64,000 nt of DNA from Diploscapter coronatus. Taxonomy: Eukaryota > Nematoda > Chromadorea > Rhabditida > Rhabditidae. The notes beneath the pieces were generated by a model. The model saw only the letters and a list, made by a program, of their open reading frames with translations, did no database searches and was not told the DNA's origin. The position numbers and the translations under genes were made by a program. Below, in pieces: positions 25,683 to 47,100 of the stretch (the stretch's first letter is position 1; each line of letters opens with the position of its first letter). The stretch lies in NCBI GenBank assembly GCA_964036155.1, contig OZ038423.1:6339249-6403248 (forward strand), read 5' to 3'.

Positions 25683-25780
25683 CTAATTGTGCACAATAAT
25701 GAGGATACTTATTTTTTCAACTTTTCACGATTTCAATGTTGTACGCCATTTCGTTGGAGACAAATGATAATAATTTGTTC
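25683..25780. repeat. Partial, diverged relative of the MITE at 18611-18945
   Basis: The segment TAATTGTGCACAATAATGAG, later GTTGGAGACAAATGATA, aligns with the right half of the 18.6-kb element (TAATTGTGTACGATAATGAG, later GCTGGAAACAAACGATA). The left half is not clearly present. Confidence 0.5.
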
Positions 25781-28700
25781 TATAATTTTTGTATGAAATT
25801 TCACAAAATGATTTTCCAATACTCTAATCTGATAACTCATTTTCATAAGTGAAAAATATAGCATAATGGTGTCGGTAAAATCGATAAAATCTCAATCACC
25901 CACAATATTTATTCAACTTGATTAGCAAAAATCCCTGCCAACTCTTTATACTAATCCCGCTAATCCAAAGAGCAGAGGATTCTATTAGCAAACAAAGCTA
26001 TTTTTGATTGACAATTTCGAACCGCAGTTTTGACACTTCGCGTAAATTTTTACACTTAACTTTTGAATTGATGATAAATGATCATTTTTGAACAGCTGAT
26101 TTTTTACTCTTAAATGATAAGTATAACTTACTTTTGCTCTAACGGATACATGAAATTACGAAAACATGTTACTGGTCAACAATATTTATTCCTGCATAAG
26201 AACGATTTCCGAAACCATCGATGAAATGGTTATTAGAGTATTCCATGATAATTCAACAGAAATGATCACGGTTAGTTTAAGTAGTCTATATAAAAAATTC
26301 CAACGTTAAAATATATGAAGAAAGGTGTATTATGACAAAGCGATCATTGCAAATAGTCATCAAAAGCAATACGTCTATGAGATTACTTTTCTTGCATAAT
26401 TATATGAAAAATCTCATCCTTAAGAGATAACGACACTAACTTTTAGAGGGAATCTTCTAGGAGCATAATGATTGCTAAAACTTTTCGAACTCGAAATTAT
26501 CGATCATCCCGGATATTTGTGATGCGATCGGCGAAAATATCATCAAGAAAATCAACCCAGTGCAACTATCAAGTTATTCTATGCAAAGTTATAATAAGCG
26601 CATCCTATCTAGTCTCTAAATAAGATGAAATTTTAATGTTTCTAACTCGAAGTAAAGATGGACTATTCAAAATATCGTGGTCACAAGCATAGTTACAATT
26701 TTGGCTCTGATCCAACCCATTAAATCTTACGATAATTTATCAGAGCAAAGCGTGATTTTTTAAAGATTTTCGGCTGTTCTATTCAGTATTATTCCAGCAA
26801 TTAAAAATAAACCTGACTTCCTTACTTATCATCCTCTCCAATTCCTTCCTAATGATTGTTCCTTGTGTTTCTCTTCTTTTCATCCCTTTCCTTCTACGTC
26901 GATCTCCCCCTTTCCATTCTCAATCCCCATCTGTTGATTTGCCTGCTCTTTGCAATCTCTTCATCCTCTCTCCTCATTTGCGACGATCTTTTCACTCACC
27001 GTCTAAATTAGATAAAGGCGCTTCTTCTGCTTGCTTAGCAGCCGTGGTCGTGCCATCGTGCCATTGCATTCTTCCTTCTTCATTCTCTTCATCTTCCTTT
27101 CCTCCCTTCATCCCCCATCCGACTTCATGCAGGCTCCCTTTTTGCCTTCTGCCTTCTGTGCACTACTTGTTGCTCTGGCTCTTGTCCTCCCCTCCCATCT
27201 CAATGAATACATCGTCAAATTTATTCACAAACGTTCGTTGGCCTCTCTTCTGCCTTTCTTGTTGTCTGCTGCTTCTACGGGAGGTCTTCCAATCAGTCTA
27301 GTCATAGCAATAATTGGCCGGATACTTTAGTGCCACTTATCACCGTTGCAATTTTTGATGAGGCTTTAGAATTCGAACTTAATAAGCCATACTGTTTTTC
27401 CTTAAACTTTCTTCATTCAATAACTTGATAGCTTTGAATTATCGCAAAAATCAATCAGCTCAAAATTCTATTTTGCGCATTTCTTACGCTTTTTGAAACA
27501 ATGCTATACATCTTGAGAATTGAAAGACACATTTGTCGTGTTTATATTCAGTTTTGTCAATGTTTCTTCTCATCTTAGCCATTTTCTGTGATCATTGCTG
27601 TTCAATTTTGGTTTCTTTTTCCTTAATACTTAAGCTAAACACAGTAAGCAAAGGGCAGTTAGCAAATAATAATTCCATTTGGGCTAGCACTTTCTTTAGA
27701 CTCGAAGCAATTTTTATTACCTTTCGGTCATGAAATATTCAATTGATTTTTGTAGTCGAGTTGTTGCTTCATCCAATTCAATTCACTTCAATCAACTTGC
27801 TCATTCGAGAGCAACTTTTTGTGTCTTTTTTACGATCATTCGAAGTGCCTTTGTGAATTTTATTATATTCATCCCATTTTCATTCGATGAGCTGCAGTAG
27901 TTCTCTCTCTTCCTTCCTCCCTCTCATTCTTTGCATCATCATCAGGAGAGTAAGGACGACATCAAGGAGAAGTGCTACTTCTACTTTTCTGCTGTCCTAC
28001 TGCAGCAGCCCTTGATCTCCTTCTGCACACCAGCAGCTATCCTCTTCTCCATTCTTCATTCTTCGGGTTTCGTTATCGAGAAGTCATCTTCTCATTTCAT
28101 TCTTTCACCACCCTTTTTCTCATTTCACCGTTCATTTCCTCCATTTCTGCCATTCGTAAGCCCATTTTCATTCGTAAAATACATCGAATTTCATTTGGCT
28201 CAACAAAGCTAACTTTCCGAAGGAATACTTTTTATTTTCTGTTTAGATTTATAATTTACCAATGATGGATCATTATCTTGTCGATTTCGAAAATCTGGGA
28301 GGTGAAAAATGGGGAGAAAAAGAATAATCTTCTTTTCATGTGCTATTTTTCCATTTCTAATATGCTGAAAATAGCCTTGCACCACTCTGCACCTCCCAAA
28401 TTTGAGACTCAACAATATCAATTACATGCTAGTTTTTTCGGAAATTTCCTGGACCAATGCATAACATTTCTGTTCCAAATTTTATGACCAGTACCTTTTC
28501 AAATTAGATTACGAGCACGATATTGTGTCTGCAGATGATGATTGAAAATGTAAGGCGTAAGACAAGTCGAAATTTGAAAGTGATAATGAATTTTTGCCAA
28601 TATCATAAATTTAATCCTTTCGTGGTTCTTAGAATTCTGAAAATTCCATGCACAATCACATCGCGATTTGCAAAATAAGGCGCGTAATGGATATGATTGT

Positions 28701-29533
28701 TCATGAGTTCTATTTTCTCAGAGTATGTCAATTCATGATAGCATTCAGTTTTCAGATTAGAACAGTCTCATTTACTCTTCAAGATTTGCTTTAAATTTCA
28801 ATCGTAAACTATCATAATGATGTCCTCTTTAAGATCGCAATTTTTTAATTATCGCCAATCCCAATATTTATTTTAAATTATTAGCAGACGTTTTCGATCG
28901 GGTTGAAATCAATTATATCAAATTTAAATTGCTTCCTGATATGATCCAATTTATTTCGAAAAATAGTTGTAGTTCAAATATTTTAGTATTATTTATTTCT
29001 GAATAGCTGTGCAGGTGTTGATTAGCCCACCCTCCAGCTTATTTTGTCCCAATTACACGCACCTTTAGAGGCGTTTCTCAGACTCACAGCAAAAGGCAAA
29101 CAATGGCAATTCTTGAGGTGAGAAAGGAGCAGCACGAAAGGACAGAAGACGAGAGCAGCGAGAGGAATGACTGCAGCCGTTGCTGCTCGCTGCACGACAA
29201 TTTGCCCTTGCCTTTGTCGCTGTTTCATCCGACGACTAACTGACTGACTGCACTCTTCATCTACCTGCCATCTTCCCTAAATACGATTCCGTGGGAATCG
29301 GAATCGTTAATTGGGTTACCTAGCCCAGCCTCATCCATACGCTTCCTCGTCGTTAGTACAACGTCCTGACCTGTTAAATTCACCAAGCAACCATCATCTC
29401 TATTTGCCTCAATAACAGCCGACTATTCAAAAACTCCAACATCAATTTCATCCTACTACCAGAATTATCCTCTACTAGAGTTAATCGCACGATGATACAT
29501 TGTCGTCGTCGCATCTGAGGAAATGAATAAGCT

Positions 29534-29611
29534 ATGTGGGTGGCAGAATCCGAATCTGCCTCCGAAGAATCGCTGTCCGATGAAGAGGAAAGAGATGAGT
29601 GGAAGAGTGTG
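29534..29611 (+). CDS. Candidate alternative first exon, acidic N terminus
   Basis: ATG at 29534 opens 26 codons (MWVAESESASEESLSDEEER, then DEWKSV) and runs into a consensus GTAAGT donor in phase 0. Its acidic, Ser/Glu-rich composition suggests a disordered N terminus. It lies within the region upstream of the innexin core, so it could start an alternative unc-7 isoform. No downstream partner with matching phase was proved. Confidence 0.35.
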
Positions 29612-32600
29612 GTAAGTTATGATCGTTATGAGACACTTTTAAATTTTATGAGATTTCTTTGTCAAATAGCGATAACTTGAAACAAAATCAACGATATGCA
29701 GATTTGAATATGCAAAATTTGCATCACGTTGCTTTCCAAAATAGTCGTTAAAATATGTAATTCTTTTAATCGCCGAAACGTCTTGAAGTCTCTTACAAGT
29801 AACATGATAACTTCAGTGCATTTCATTTTCATGCCTTTAATTCTGTCTCAATTTGCAAGTAATTAACATTCTCTGGATTTTAATAATCACTTTGACACCA
29901 TTTTTGAGGTTAAGCGCGAAAATTTTGTCTCAATTTTTAAAATTTCGTTAACTATATTTTTCTGTTCATTGTTCCCGTTTTCGCAGTTCGCAGAATTGCT
30001 AAATACCGAAAAGTCTATCTTTTTCTACAATCAACATTTCAAATATCGGTAAAATAAAACACGAGGCACTATTCTAGTGCATTCCTCTAATAAATTATCA
30101 GTAATACAGTTTCATGAGTTTTTTTCTTACAAAATACTCCAATCCCTTATTGCATAGTTGCATAGGAATCCCAAATACAAATACATAACTTATCGGCAAA
30201 TTGGTTCATAAGAAGTCCGCATGGCACCCTGTTCAGGCAGGGAGCGGGCTAGATCGGATTAGGAAAGGATACTTTTTATCCTGCTCACTTGCCCTTCTCC
30301 AGTGTCTGTAGTTGCGAACTCTTCTTTATGCCTTTAGATAGATACATATGAGCGGGTAATTTGATCGTCACGAAAGCGATAGAGAATGAGAGTGAGAAAG
30401 AAGGTACCTATCGCTTGCATCCTCCTCTTCTTACCAAAATGGAACGAAGAATAGAATTCGGACCAGGATGAGCCTAGTTTCATGTGGAAAACGAATGAAC
30501 TCCAGTTTCACATGACTGAGTAAATTGGTGAGGAGATCGGAAAAATGTTAAATGAAAATGTACTTTTCAATGGACTATAAGAGTCAGGAAGCAATTTACA
30601 AGTGATTTAATTTTTGATCATTTTTTGCAAAAAGCCTATCGTCAACATTTAGAAATCTTTGAATACATTATGACGTAGCTCCTGGGTTTTTTTATCACAA
30701 CGTGCATAAACTTACAAATCTCCCGCGCATTTGAAAATAGCCCTCTTGAACCTCAATATGCTGAGGAATTTTGCTTGAAAATGGATGTGGTCCTCGGACC
30801 GACAATTTTGAGGTATTTTTGCACAATTCGCAGCCTCGATTTGCTTACCTCTGTTGGCTAAATGCACACGCAATTTATACGCCATAACTCGTTCGACGAA
30901 TCACTCACCGAACTCAGCTAACCATTTTCGCGTATATTCAAATGAATTTTAGTATTTGTAAAAAAAAAAGCTCCTTATTTCGACTTTTTACTGTGTTTAT
31001 GAGTTATATTTGGGCTTTTGAATGGCCGAATTTAAATTTTCTTACTCTCACTTCTCTTTTTACTACTGACTATTGTCCTCGTCCTCACGGAGCAGTCATC
31101 TCTCTATTGTCTTCTTTCGGCGCTTCAATTGTCTTCTTTGTCAGTGACTCCTTTGAACTTCGTGTCAATTCATGCCCGTCGTGTAATATTCGTGAATGAA
31201 ACCTCGCACTTTGAAGGAACATCCGGAGACAGATACATAGATGAGTATAGAACAAAGTTGATTGGCCATATTACATACAATGGCCTGCACCTAGCTGGCC
31301 ACAATGTATAAACCACATAAGGTAAGCATTGAGTTACAAGAGAAATTTTACTTTTTTAGATAATTAAACTTTTCCATTAGCTGACTTTTAGTTAAAGTCC
31401 TCTGATTGAAAATCTCATTGTGTCTGGGAAAAGAAGTCAGTCACTAAATATGCAAATGAGCTGGCAACACTTGCTTTCTGCAAACTAAGTTGCTCTAATT
31501 AACGCATTTCATCGCATCAGTTGGTATCTATCAAAGAAAATTCATTTTCATTTATCGCACTTAGCAAAAGGGGTCTTAGGAGATTCCTACGATCCACTTT
31601 TATCATTTTGTACCTAATTTTCAAATTAAAACAAAAACTAATTACAGTGGTGTTTCCTTTTACCTCCCTTTATTCACGTACGTATAAACATTGTGCGCAA
31701 GCGTAAATAAAACAGCGATTGATTATGAGATTTTGAATGGCGAGATTTGAAATTTTCCCGAATTATTCTTGAAGTCTTTACTCGTAAGAGCATCTCCTAT
31801 CACTCGAGATGTTTTGAAATAGAAAAGCGGCAGAATTTTCGAAATTTTATTGTGACTCGATGATTTCCCTCCTTTTCGTGTATCATTCCGAATGCATTGG
31901 CTAAGTGAATGCTGCATTCGAATATTTTTCCTTTAGATCCCCTCTCCGGATCTGCCATACATGACTTCTTTCTCACTCAATTAGCGTCCTGCTCATGTTT
32001 CGTGTCCCTTTCCTTGTCTCTTGATATCATCAGCCGTTAATCACATTGAAACACACAAGCTTTCTGGCTCTAGAGCGATAAAGTGCAAGTGATAGGGGAA
32101 AAGATAAAGAAATGAGCAGAAGGTGACAGAGTCGATAAGGCAATGGATGGATTGGAGCAGGAGGCTGAGAAGCCGACACCTTGCCAAAACAGGGCAAGCC
32201 TAGCACTAACTCCCTTAGGTCCTAAGCAAGATAGATTTCTCGTTTTTCAAGAATTGCTATTAACCAGCATTTCTATACAAACAACCACTCCGTTAACATG
32301 TGTTACTAAAATTGGCTGCAGGATATTACAAAATTCGGCATTGAAATAGCCAAAAATGAGCAATGCTTCGGAGGACGAATTGCTCTCCCATTTTTCAATG
32401 GATGCAACCTATCATTTGTCATCTAGACATCATAAAATCAACATCTGCCTCTTTTGGCAGTTTCGAGGATCAAGAATGGATGCGACAAACAAAGGACATG
32501 ACAGAATTAGCGAGACACAGACAAAGACGAAACGACTGGAAACAAAAACTAAGGATTAGGAGGAAAATGGACACTTGTGACTGCGCGAGTTGGCAGGACA

Positions 32601-33179
32601 TCTTACTTCCTTTCATTATTTCATTTGCCTCTCCTTTTAGGCATTCAGCATTCGACTGCGAGTGCGAGCACAGCAGCGGGAGTAGCGAGTCCAACGGCAG
32701 TCACCAGCCCCTCCCCTCGTCTTTCGTCTCGACTCCGCTCTCCCATTCCCCATTCCCCAGTCCCCAGTCTCGCTCAGCTCTCTTTTATCTCTTGTGTCTT
32801 TCCCCCGTCTGCCTTTTGCCTCCCTTCCTTTCGCCTTTCCCCTTTCCATTCCCTTGCTTCTATCTTTTTCTCTTCTTTTCGCGAGGTGCCATCCCTCACA
32901 CCGCCGCTAGCTGCTTTTCCCATAAAGTCAGTCGTCTTCGCAGCCGAAATCGGGGCAACGAGCAACAGAGGGAAACGCTTTGGAATCTGACACGAATCGA
33001 CGTTTCTTCGACACTTCCCACTCCACGCTTCTATTGATTATCATACAATTCTGACGTCGAAACCATTCTGGGCCGACTCTACCGTATCTTGCCAGCTACA
33101 ATATTCGAGCTATTGGAATCATCACTCTTGCTCTTCCCATAGAACTTTGCCGGTGCAATTCGTTCCTAATCTATTCTAG

Positions 33180-33472
33180 CATTGTCACCGAGCATCTTAC
33201 GTGGCAGCCAACCGAATCATAAGAACCAAGAGAAGAAGCCGAACGAACTACCACATCGTCAACTATCGAAATTACGTCTTACATCAGGTCGAGCTTCTAA
33301 CGGAACATCGTCTCACCAATGCAACGGTCATCTGCATTCCCAGCCTCAGCAGCAAGACGAAGGAATATTTCCCTCTTCTGCTGACGCCCTTTTCCTCTTG
33401 CACTGCCACTCGACTATGCACGCTGGACAGGCTTCTTGGCACAGATTCACTGCGAGACTTCAGAAATACAAG
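33180..33472 (+). CDS. Candidate internal exon upstream of the innexin core
   Basis: A TTCTAG acceptor at 33179 opens a reading frame of about 97 codons, polar and rich in His, Gln, Asn and Ser (SPSILRGSQPNHKNQEKKPN, later HLHSQPQQQDEGIF), ending KYK at GTGTGA in phase 0. There is no ATG, so an upstream exon is needed. A second frame is also open across the segment, so the frame choice is uncertain. Confidence 0.3.
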
Positions 33473-34957
33473 GTGTGAATGTAATTTTATTGGGTTGTGG
33501 CATAAACTATTGCATATCTGAGTCTGAAACTTTTTATTGCTTTCTTGCACAAAACCAACCTATAGCAGTCGGATATGATAATGCCTATACGTGATAATAA
33601 CCAACGATTTATTACTTATTATAGCATAGGATGTACAATATCAGAAAATTGACATGTAGTTATCTTCAAAAATAACAACCCTGCTCGAAATTATACAGCA
33701 GCTCAATGAAACAAACGTGCAAATATTTCTTTGCATTTTTGGTCTACACTTTGAGACTTGTGCCTTCTATCCTTGAACCTGCTGATTTTTTGTATCTAGA
33801 AATCTGAATGATATATACAGTATTTTTTTAAATCTTTATTCTATGGGTTAATTTTTGCGTATAAAATATCAATCGTGAAATTCATTCTTTCCTCTATATT
33901 CCGTGCAATTTCTAAGCAATTCCTCCATTTCACTCCTCTCACTTTTTCTAACTATCCGATTCCCTGTCTCTAGGGCAACAACATTTTTCCCGTTTTTGCT
34001 CGGCGATTTCACTCGATTTCTTCTGCTTTGGAGCCGTCTTGAGATGTCCAATGGGCGGCAGCCATTCCGCTCGAATTTTGCATGGAATAGACTAAAATGG
34101 ACGGAATGTGAAAGGTGTAGGAGAAGGGGCTGAAATTGGTCCGAAGGGAGAAGAAGTTGAGATGGAATTAGAAGGAAGTAGCGCTGCGGACAAAAATAAC
34201 TGACAATGAAAAGAAGTAAAGATTGGGGCAGAAAGCAGAAAGAAATGCGTGTGACACAATCTCACAATCGACATCTCGAAGCTCATTCACTTTTATGGTG
34301 CCTATAGGCCATTTTAGAGATTGGCAGAATAAGGGAGTGAATGGCAAAAGATAGCGACCGAGGGGGAAAAACAGCCACCAAATCGAAGGAATTAGAAGCA
34401 GAATTAGTAACTGCTAACTCAGAGGACTAATTTGCGCAATTTCACACGCACTAACACTAACAAGTACAGGCGGCGGCAAATGTCGTTAAATGCGCCTAGC
34501 GCTTCGGGTTGCCTACGAGCTGCATTTGTGATAAGACAAGAATTGCGAGATGGCGAGGGGACAGAGCAAATGAAGGGGGAATTCTAAAGCATAAGGGCAA
34601 AGCGGCCCAAAGCAGAAACGCATTTCGCTCTGTCGCTGCTGCCAATTGAATGCTCGCTGTTTTTTCCAACCTACTTCACTATTCATCACTATCAACTTCG
34701 TTTAGTCTTTTTGAGGTAAAGCCACTACATTTGCTTTTTCTGTTAGCATAGAGTGCTTGCGAACATACATTGTTGAGTTTTCACCAGAAACACAGGATAA
34801 ACTAACTACTCATTGTGCAGAAAAATGACTTTGAATTTAAAATAGCTGTACTTCAATGACACAGTCTTCAAATACGCCGTCACATTTTTGGTATAAATAT
34901 TATGAGTTACAAAACGTTGAACGAGTAATAACTGCGGTATCAGCAGCATCCTCATGT

Positions 34958-44203
<9,246 letters not shown>

Positions 44204-45238
44204 TTGGTTGGAAGGGAAGCAGTGCATCGCTAGTCTCTGATAGATTCGCGGATTCGTCCTAATCCTGAGAGTTTGACCCCTTTCATTCGTCATCCATTTG
44301 CCGACAATATCGAGTTGCTGTCGAACTGCTGCTTTACTCAAATTACGTGTCATTCATAGCATATGTTTGCATTGTTGGTTATGAATCATTCATCATTAAC
44401 TCTCCCATTATCCCATTTGCCATTCAATTCTTTCGCCTAAAGCTGCCTCGTTATGAATTACTGACATTTTAAAATTTATATTTATCTACTGAATTTCTTT
44501 CGTGCCAGGACAAAATCAAATTCCTAGTCATTTTCGAAATATATTGGTCTAGTCATCGTTTTATTGTATGAATAATATTCAAATGTCCTTCAATTTCATA
44601 ATAGTCAACCTGGGTGCTATGAAATTTTCAATAGTCATTTTTTACTCTTTTAATTTCGAATATGCCACTCTTGCAATGAAAATCTATGTATCTCATTTAT
44701 GTCCTGCCAAGTTTCAAGCATGATGATAGGATATCTCAGCAATCCTTGGTTTTGGTTGATCTTGTAAAACAATCAATATTATTGCCATACAAAAATCGAA
44801 TTATGATCTCAAAACTTCACGAAATACTAGCCATATGATTTTATTTTTCAGTTGTTTCCATTTGTTTCTCTCATATTATGATTTTTTGGATTATTATGAA
44901 TTATTAAATTCCAAAGGAAGATAAAGATTGCACTATTTAAAAATCTTGAAGGTAATTTTTTGCGTAGCATAATTACTTGTGTGGGCGCAAGTTTCTAGTG
45001 ATTGATAAGGTCGTTGCTCGATTTCGACTATTTGTGTGTATTTTGACATGTCCTGGAACAGATTTCGAACATGGAGTTTCAAGAATAAATGGTTCATTGA
45101 ACAAACTGAATGAAACTCCTGATTTGCCAAAGATCTCGATGAGTAGGCAGGTGGTTGTTAGGGGCTGATGAGGCAGGTTTGATGAAAGGACGTTTCCCCA
45201 TCCTAGCTACAGCTAGTGAAAGAATAGTGAGGTATTGT

Positions 45239-45320
45239 CGATGACCGATCGCTTGGAGCTAAGTAAAAAGGGTGCAAATGTGTTTTTTCCTTCCACTTTG
45301 GAGCCCCAAAATACGCACAC
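45239..45320. repeat. Partial repeat related to 43610-43801
   Basis: CGATGACCGATCGCTTGGAG, followed by CTAAGTAAAAAGG and a GAGCCCCAAAATACGC segment, resembles the left ends and core of the copies at 39679 and 43610. No partner end was identified. Confidence 0.35.
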
Positions 45321-45974
45321 AGACGCAATCGTTAATTGACGATTTTTCTTATTTTCTTCGTTCCTTCATCGAAATTAATGGGATTTTCGCTATAAGAGCT
45401 TTCTAATTATTGCCCTCTATCGATATTGATAACAAATTAATTGACTAATTAGCACACAATTGAGGAGAAGAAAAAAACAAAAAGTATCGTCAAATCGAGG
45501 AAGATCCGTGGTGCACAATAAGGGAGGAGAAAGAAACGCACCCCTTTTATTTATTCCAAATTATCGTCCATCGACAATAATAACTTGTGGTTTGAGAAAA
45601 TGGCTTAGACTAGATTGTAGTTTAATTTGGGCCAAAACGTCTTCTTCTTACTCTAACTATTGAAAATATGAAAAACATGCGTTCTGTTCTAGAATGAAAT
45701 TTCTTTAGAAATAAATAAAGCTATGATGGCTGAAACAATCTAATAGTTCCGGCCAGATTTTGTTTATAGTACTAAGCATTTTTATGTTTGAATGAATCTA
45801 ATCCACTGATTAACACGATGCACATGATTTATTGAACATAACTGACACAGATGGTAACGTGTTTAGATAGTAAAATATAAATAAGATACATTTTAAATAA
45901 ACTACAATCCATTTTTCCAATAATGATAACTGGAATATTAAACAATACACCACGATGATAACTTATAATGAACG

Positions 45975-46190
45975 ACCAAACTCAACGGATGCTGGCATTG
46001 ATGTTGCAGCCAGAAATTACAAGCACACAAATAGACAGGATGCCGGTAGATGGAAAATGACCGGAGGTGACGACGATCCGAAATAGGCAAGGAAAAATTC
46101 GACAAGGATGCCGGCCGAGATGTTAAAGCCGGAAACGACAGATGACGCCATAGATGATGCCGGTAGATGGAATAACCGGAAAATGTGGAA
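45975..46190. repeat. Diverged tandem duplication (~85-bp unit, period ~122 bp)
   Basis: The segments at about 45977-46064 and 46098-46185 share the order GGATGCYGGC, GATGTT, AGCC, GAAA, then GATGCCGGTAGATGGAA and an ACCGGA segment. Both strands contain stops in the combined unit, so it is probably non-coding. Confidence 0.55.
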
Positions 46191-47100
46191 GCAAGCACAT
46201 TTGATATGGTGGGAAAAATATGATGACGTAATAACGATATATACAGGCAAGATTATTGGCGAAATAATAAAGTCATTTGATATAAATGACTTGTTCTAAT
46301 TCTGTAAATATATGTGTTATTTTCATCCGTTAATCATGAAAGTTTCATTATCCCTATATTTCTTAAATATTACGATTCCTTTTCTCATAGAAATTTATCA
46401 GCTTATTTTTTGCAAATACCAGCACAGAAACATTCATATCAATGTTTCGTTCAATTTCATGAATAAATCCACGTAAACTTCAAACAATAAGTATATATTT
46501 TTTATGTTAATTACTACCCAGCTCACCCCTACCCACTCTTCCGTCCGAAATGTTCATATGATGAGATCAACTTTTCTGCAAAACTGATCCACTGTGGAAA
46601 TTGTTTAGCTTAATTTTTCCTAATGGATTTTTTAACTCAATTGGTACCAAATATTACTATTTCAATTGTATCAAATAATTATAAATTTTGCCAATAATGC
46701 TTGTCTTGTATATTTCTAGGTGTGAAAAAACGCAAAATATAATCATTTCAGCTTCGAAGAGTTTGGTCACATACTCAACACGAATAAGGTGTAATTAAAA
46801 TTAAACGAGATTGAAAGGAATCTATACGCTAGTAATATTTAATTGTTAAAAATATGATATTGTACCGATGTTATGGTACTTGCTGCAATCAATAAATCAT
46901 GCGCATCTTATGAATGCAGGCAATTACTAAACTAATTTTTTTGGGTTTTTTAATGCTCAGGGGGATAAATATGAAAGAGACTAAACTCGTTTGTTTAGTC
47001 ATAGAAAAATGGTTTGATTAGGGAACGATTTTTTTTGGTTTTTTTTAATGCTCATAAAAGTGTTTGACCGATTTGACTTTGAACGGCTATGAACTACTCG

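Larger units (their letters stand above)
22150..34943. other. Large intron or intergenic region with alternative 5' exon candidates
   Basis: This region contains two candidate exons (29534-29611 and 33180-33472) and long pyrimidine-rich tracts (about 26.85-27.3, 27.9-28.2 and 32.6-32.9 kb). These produce apparent Ser/Pro/Phe-rich reading frames that I regard as non-coding. A partial MITE is at 25683-25780. The rest shows no recognisable coding or repeat structure. Confidence 0.45.
44204..47100. other. Convergent intergenic region between unc-7 and the TSP/mucin gene
   Basis: The two genes converge on this 2.9-kb interval, so it should hold both 3' UTRs and poly(A) sites. It also contains a partial repeat at 45239-45320 and a tandem duplication at 45975-46190. 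No coding exon was supported. Confidence 0.6.

Noticed and set aside
26852..27330. Two overlapping hydrophobic plus-strand open frames
   Set aside because: The CT-rich composition makes apparent Leu/Ser/Pro/Phe runs in more than one frame. There are no domain or splice signals.
32363..33037. Long plus-strand open frame rich in Ser, Pro and Phe
   Set aside because: It lies in a pyrimidine-rich low-complexity tract that is open in several frames, with no splice support or recognisable motif.
45938..46299. Open frames across the tandem duplication near 46 kb as a coding gene
   Set aside because: The two repeat copies are not open in the same frame and stops interrupt any joined reading.
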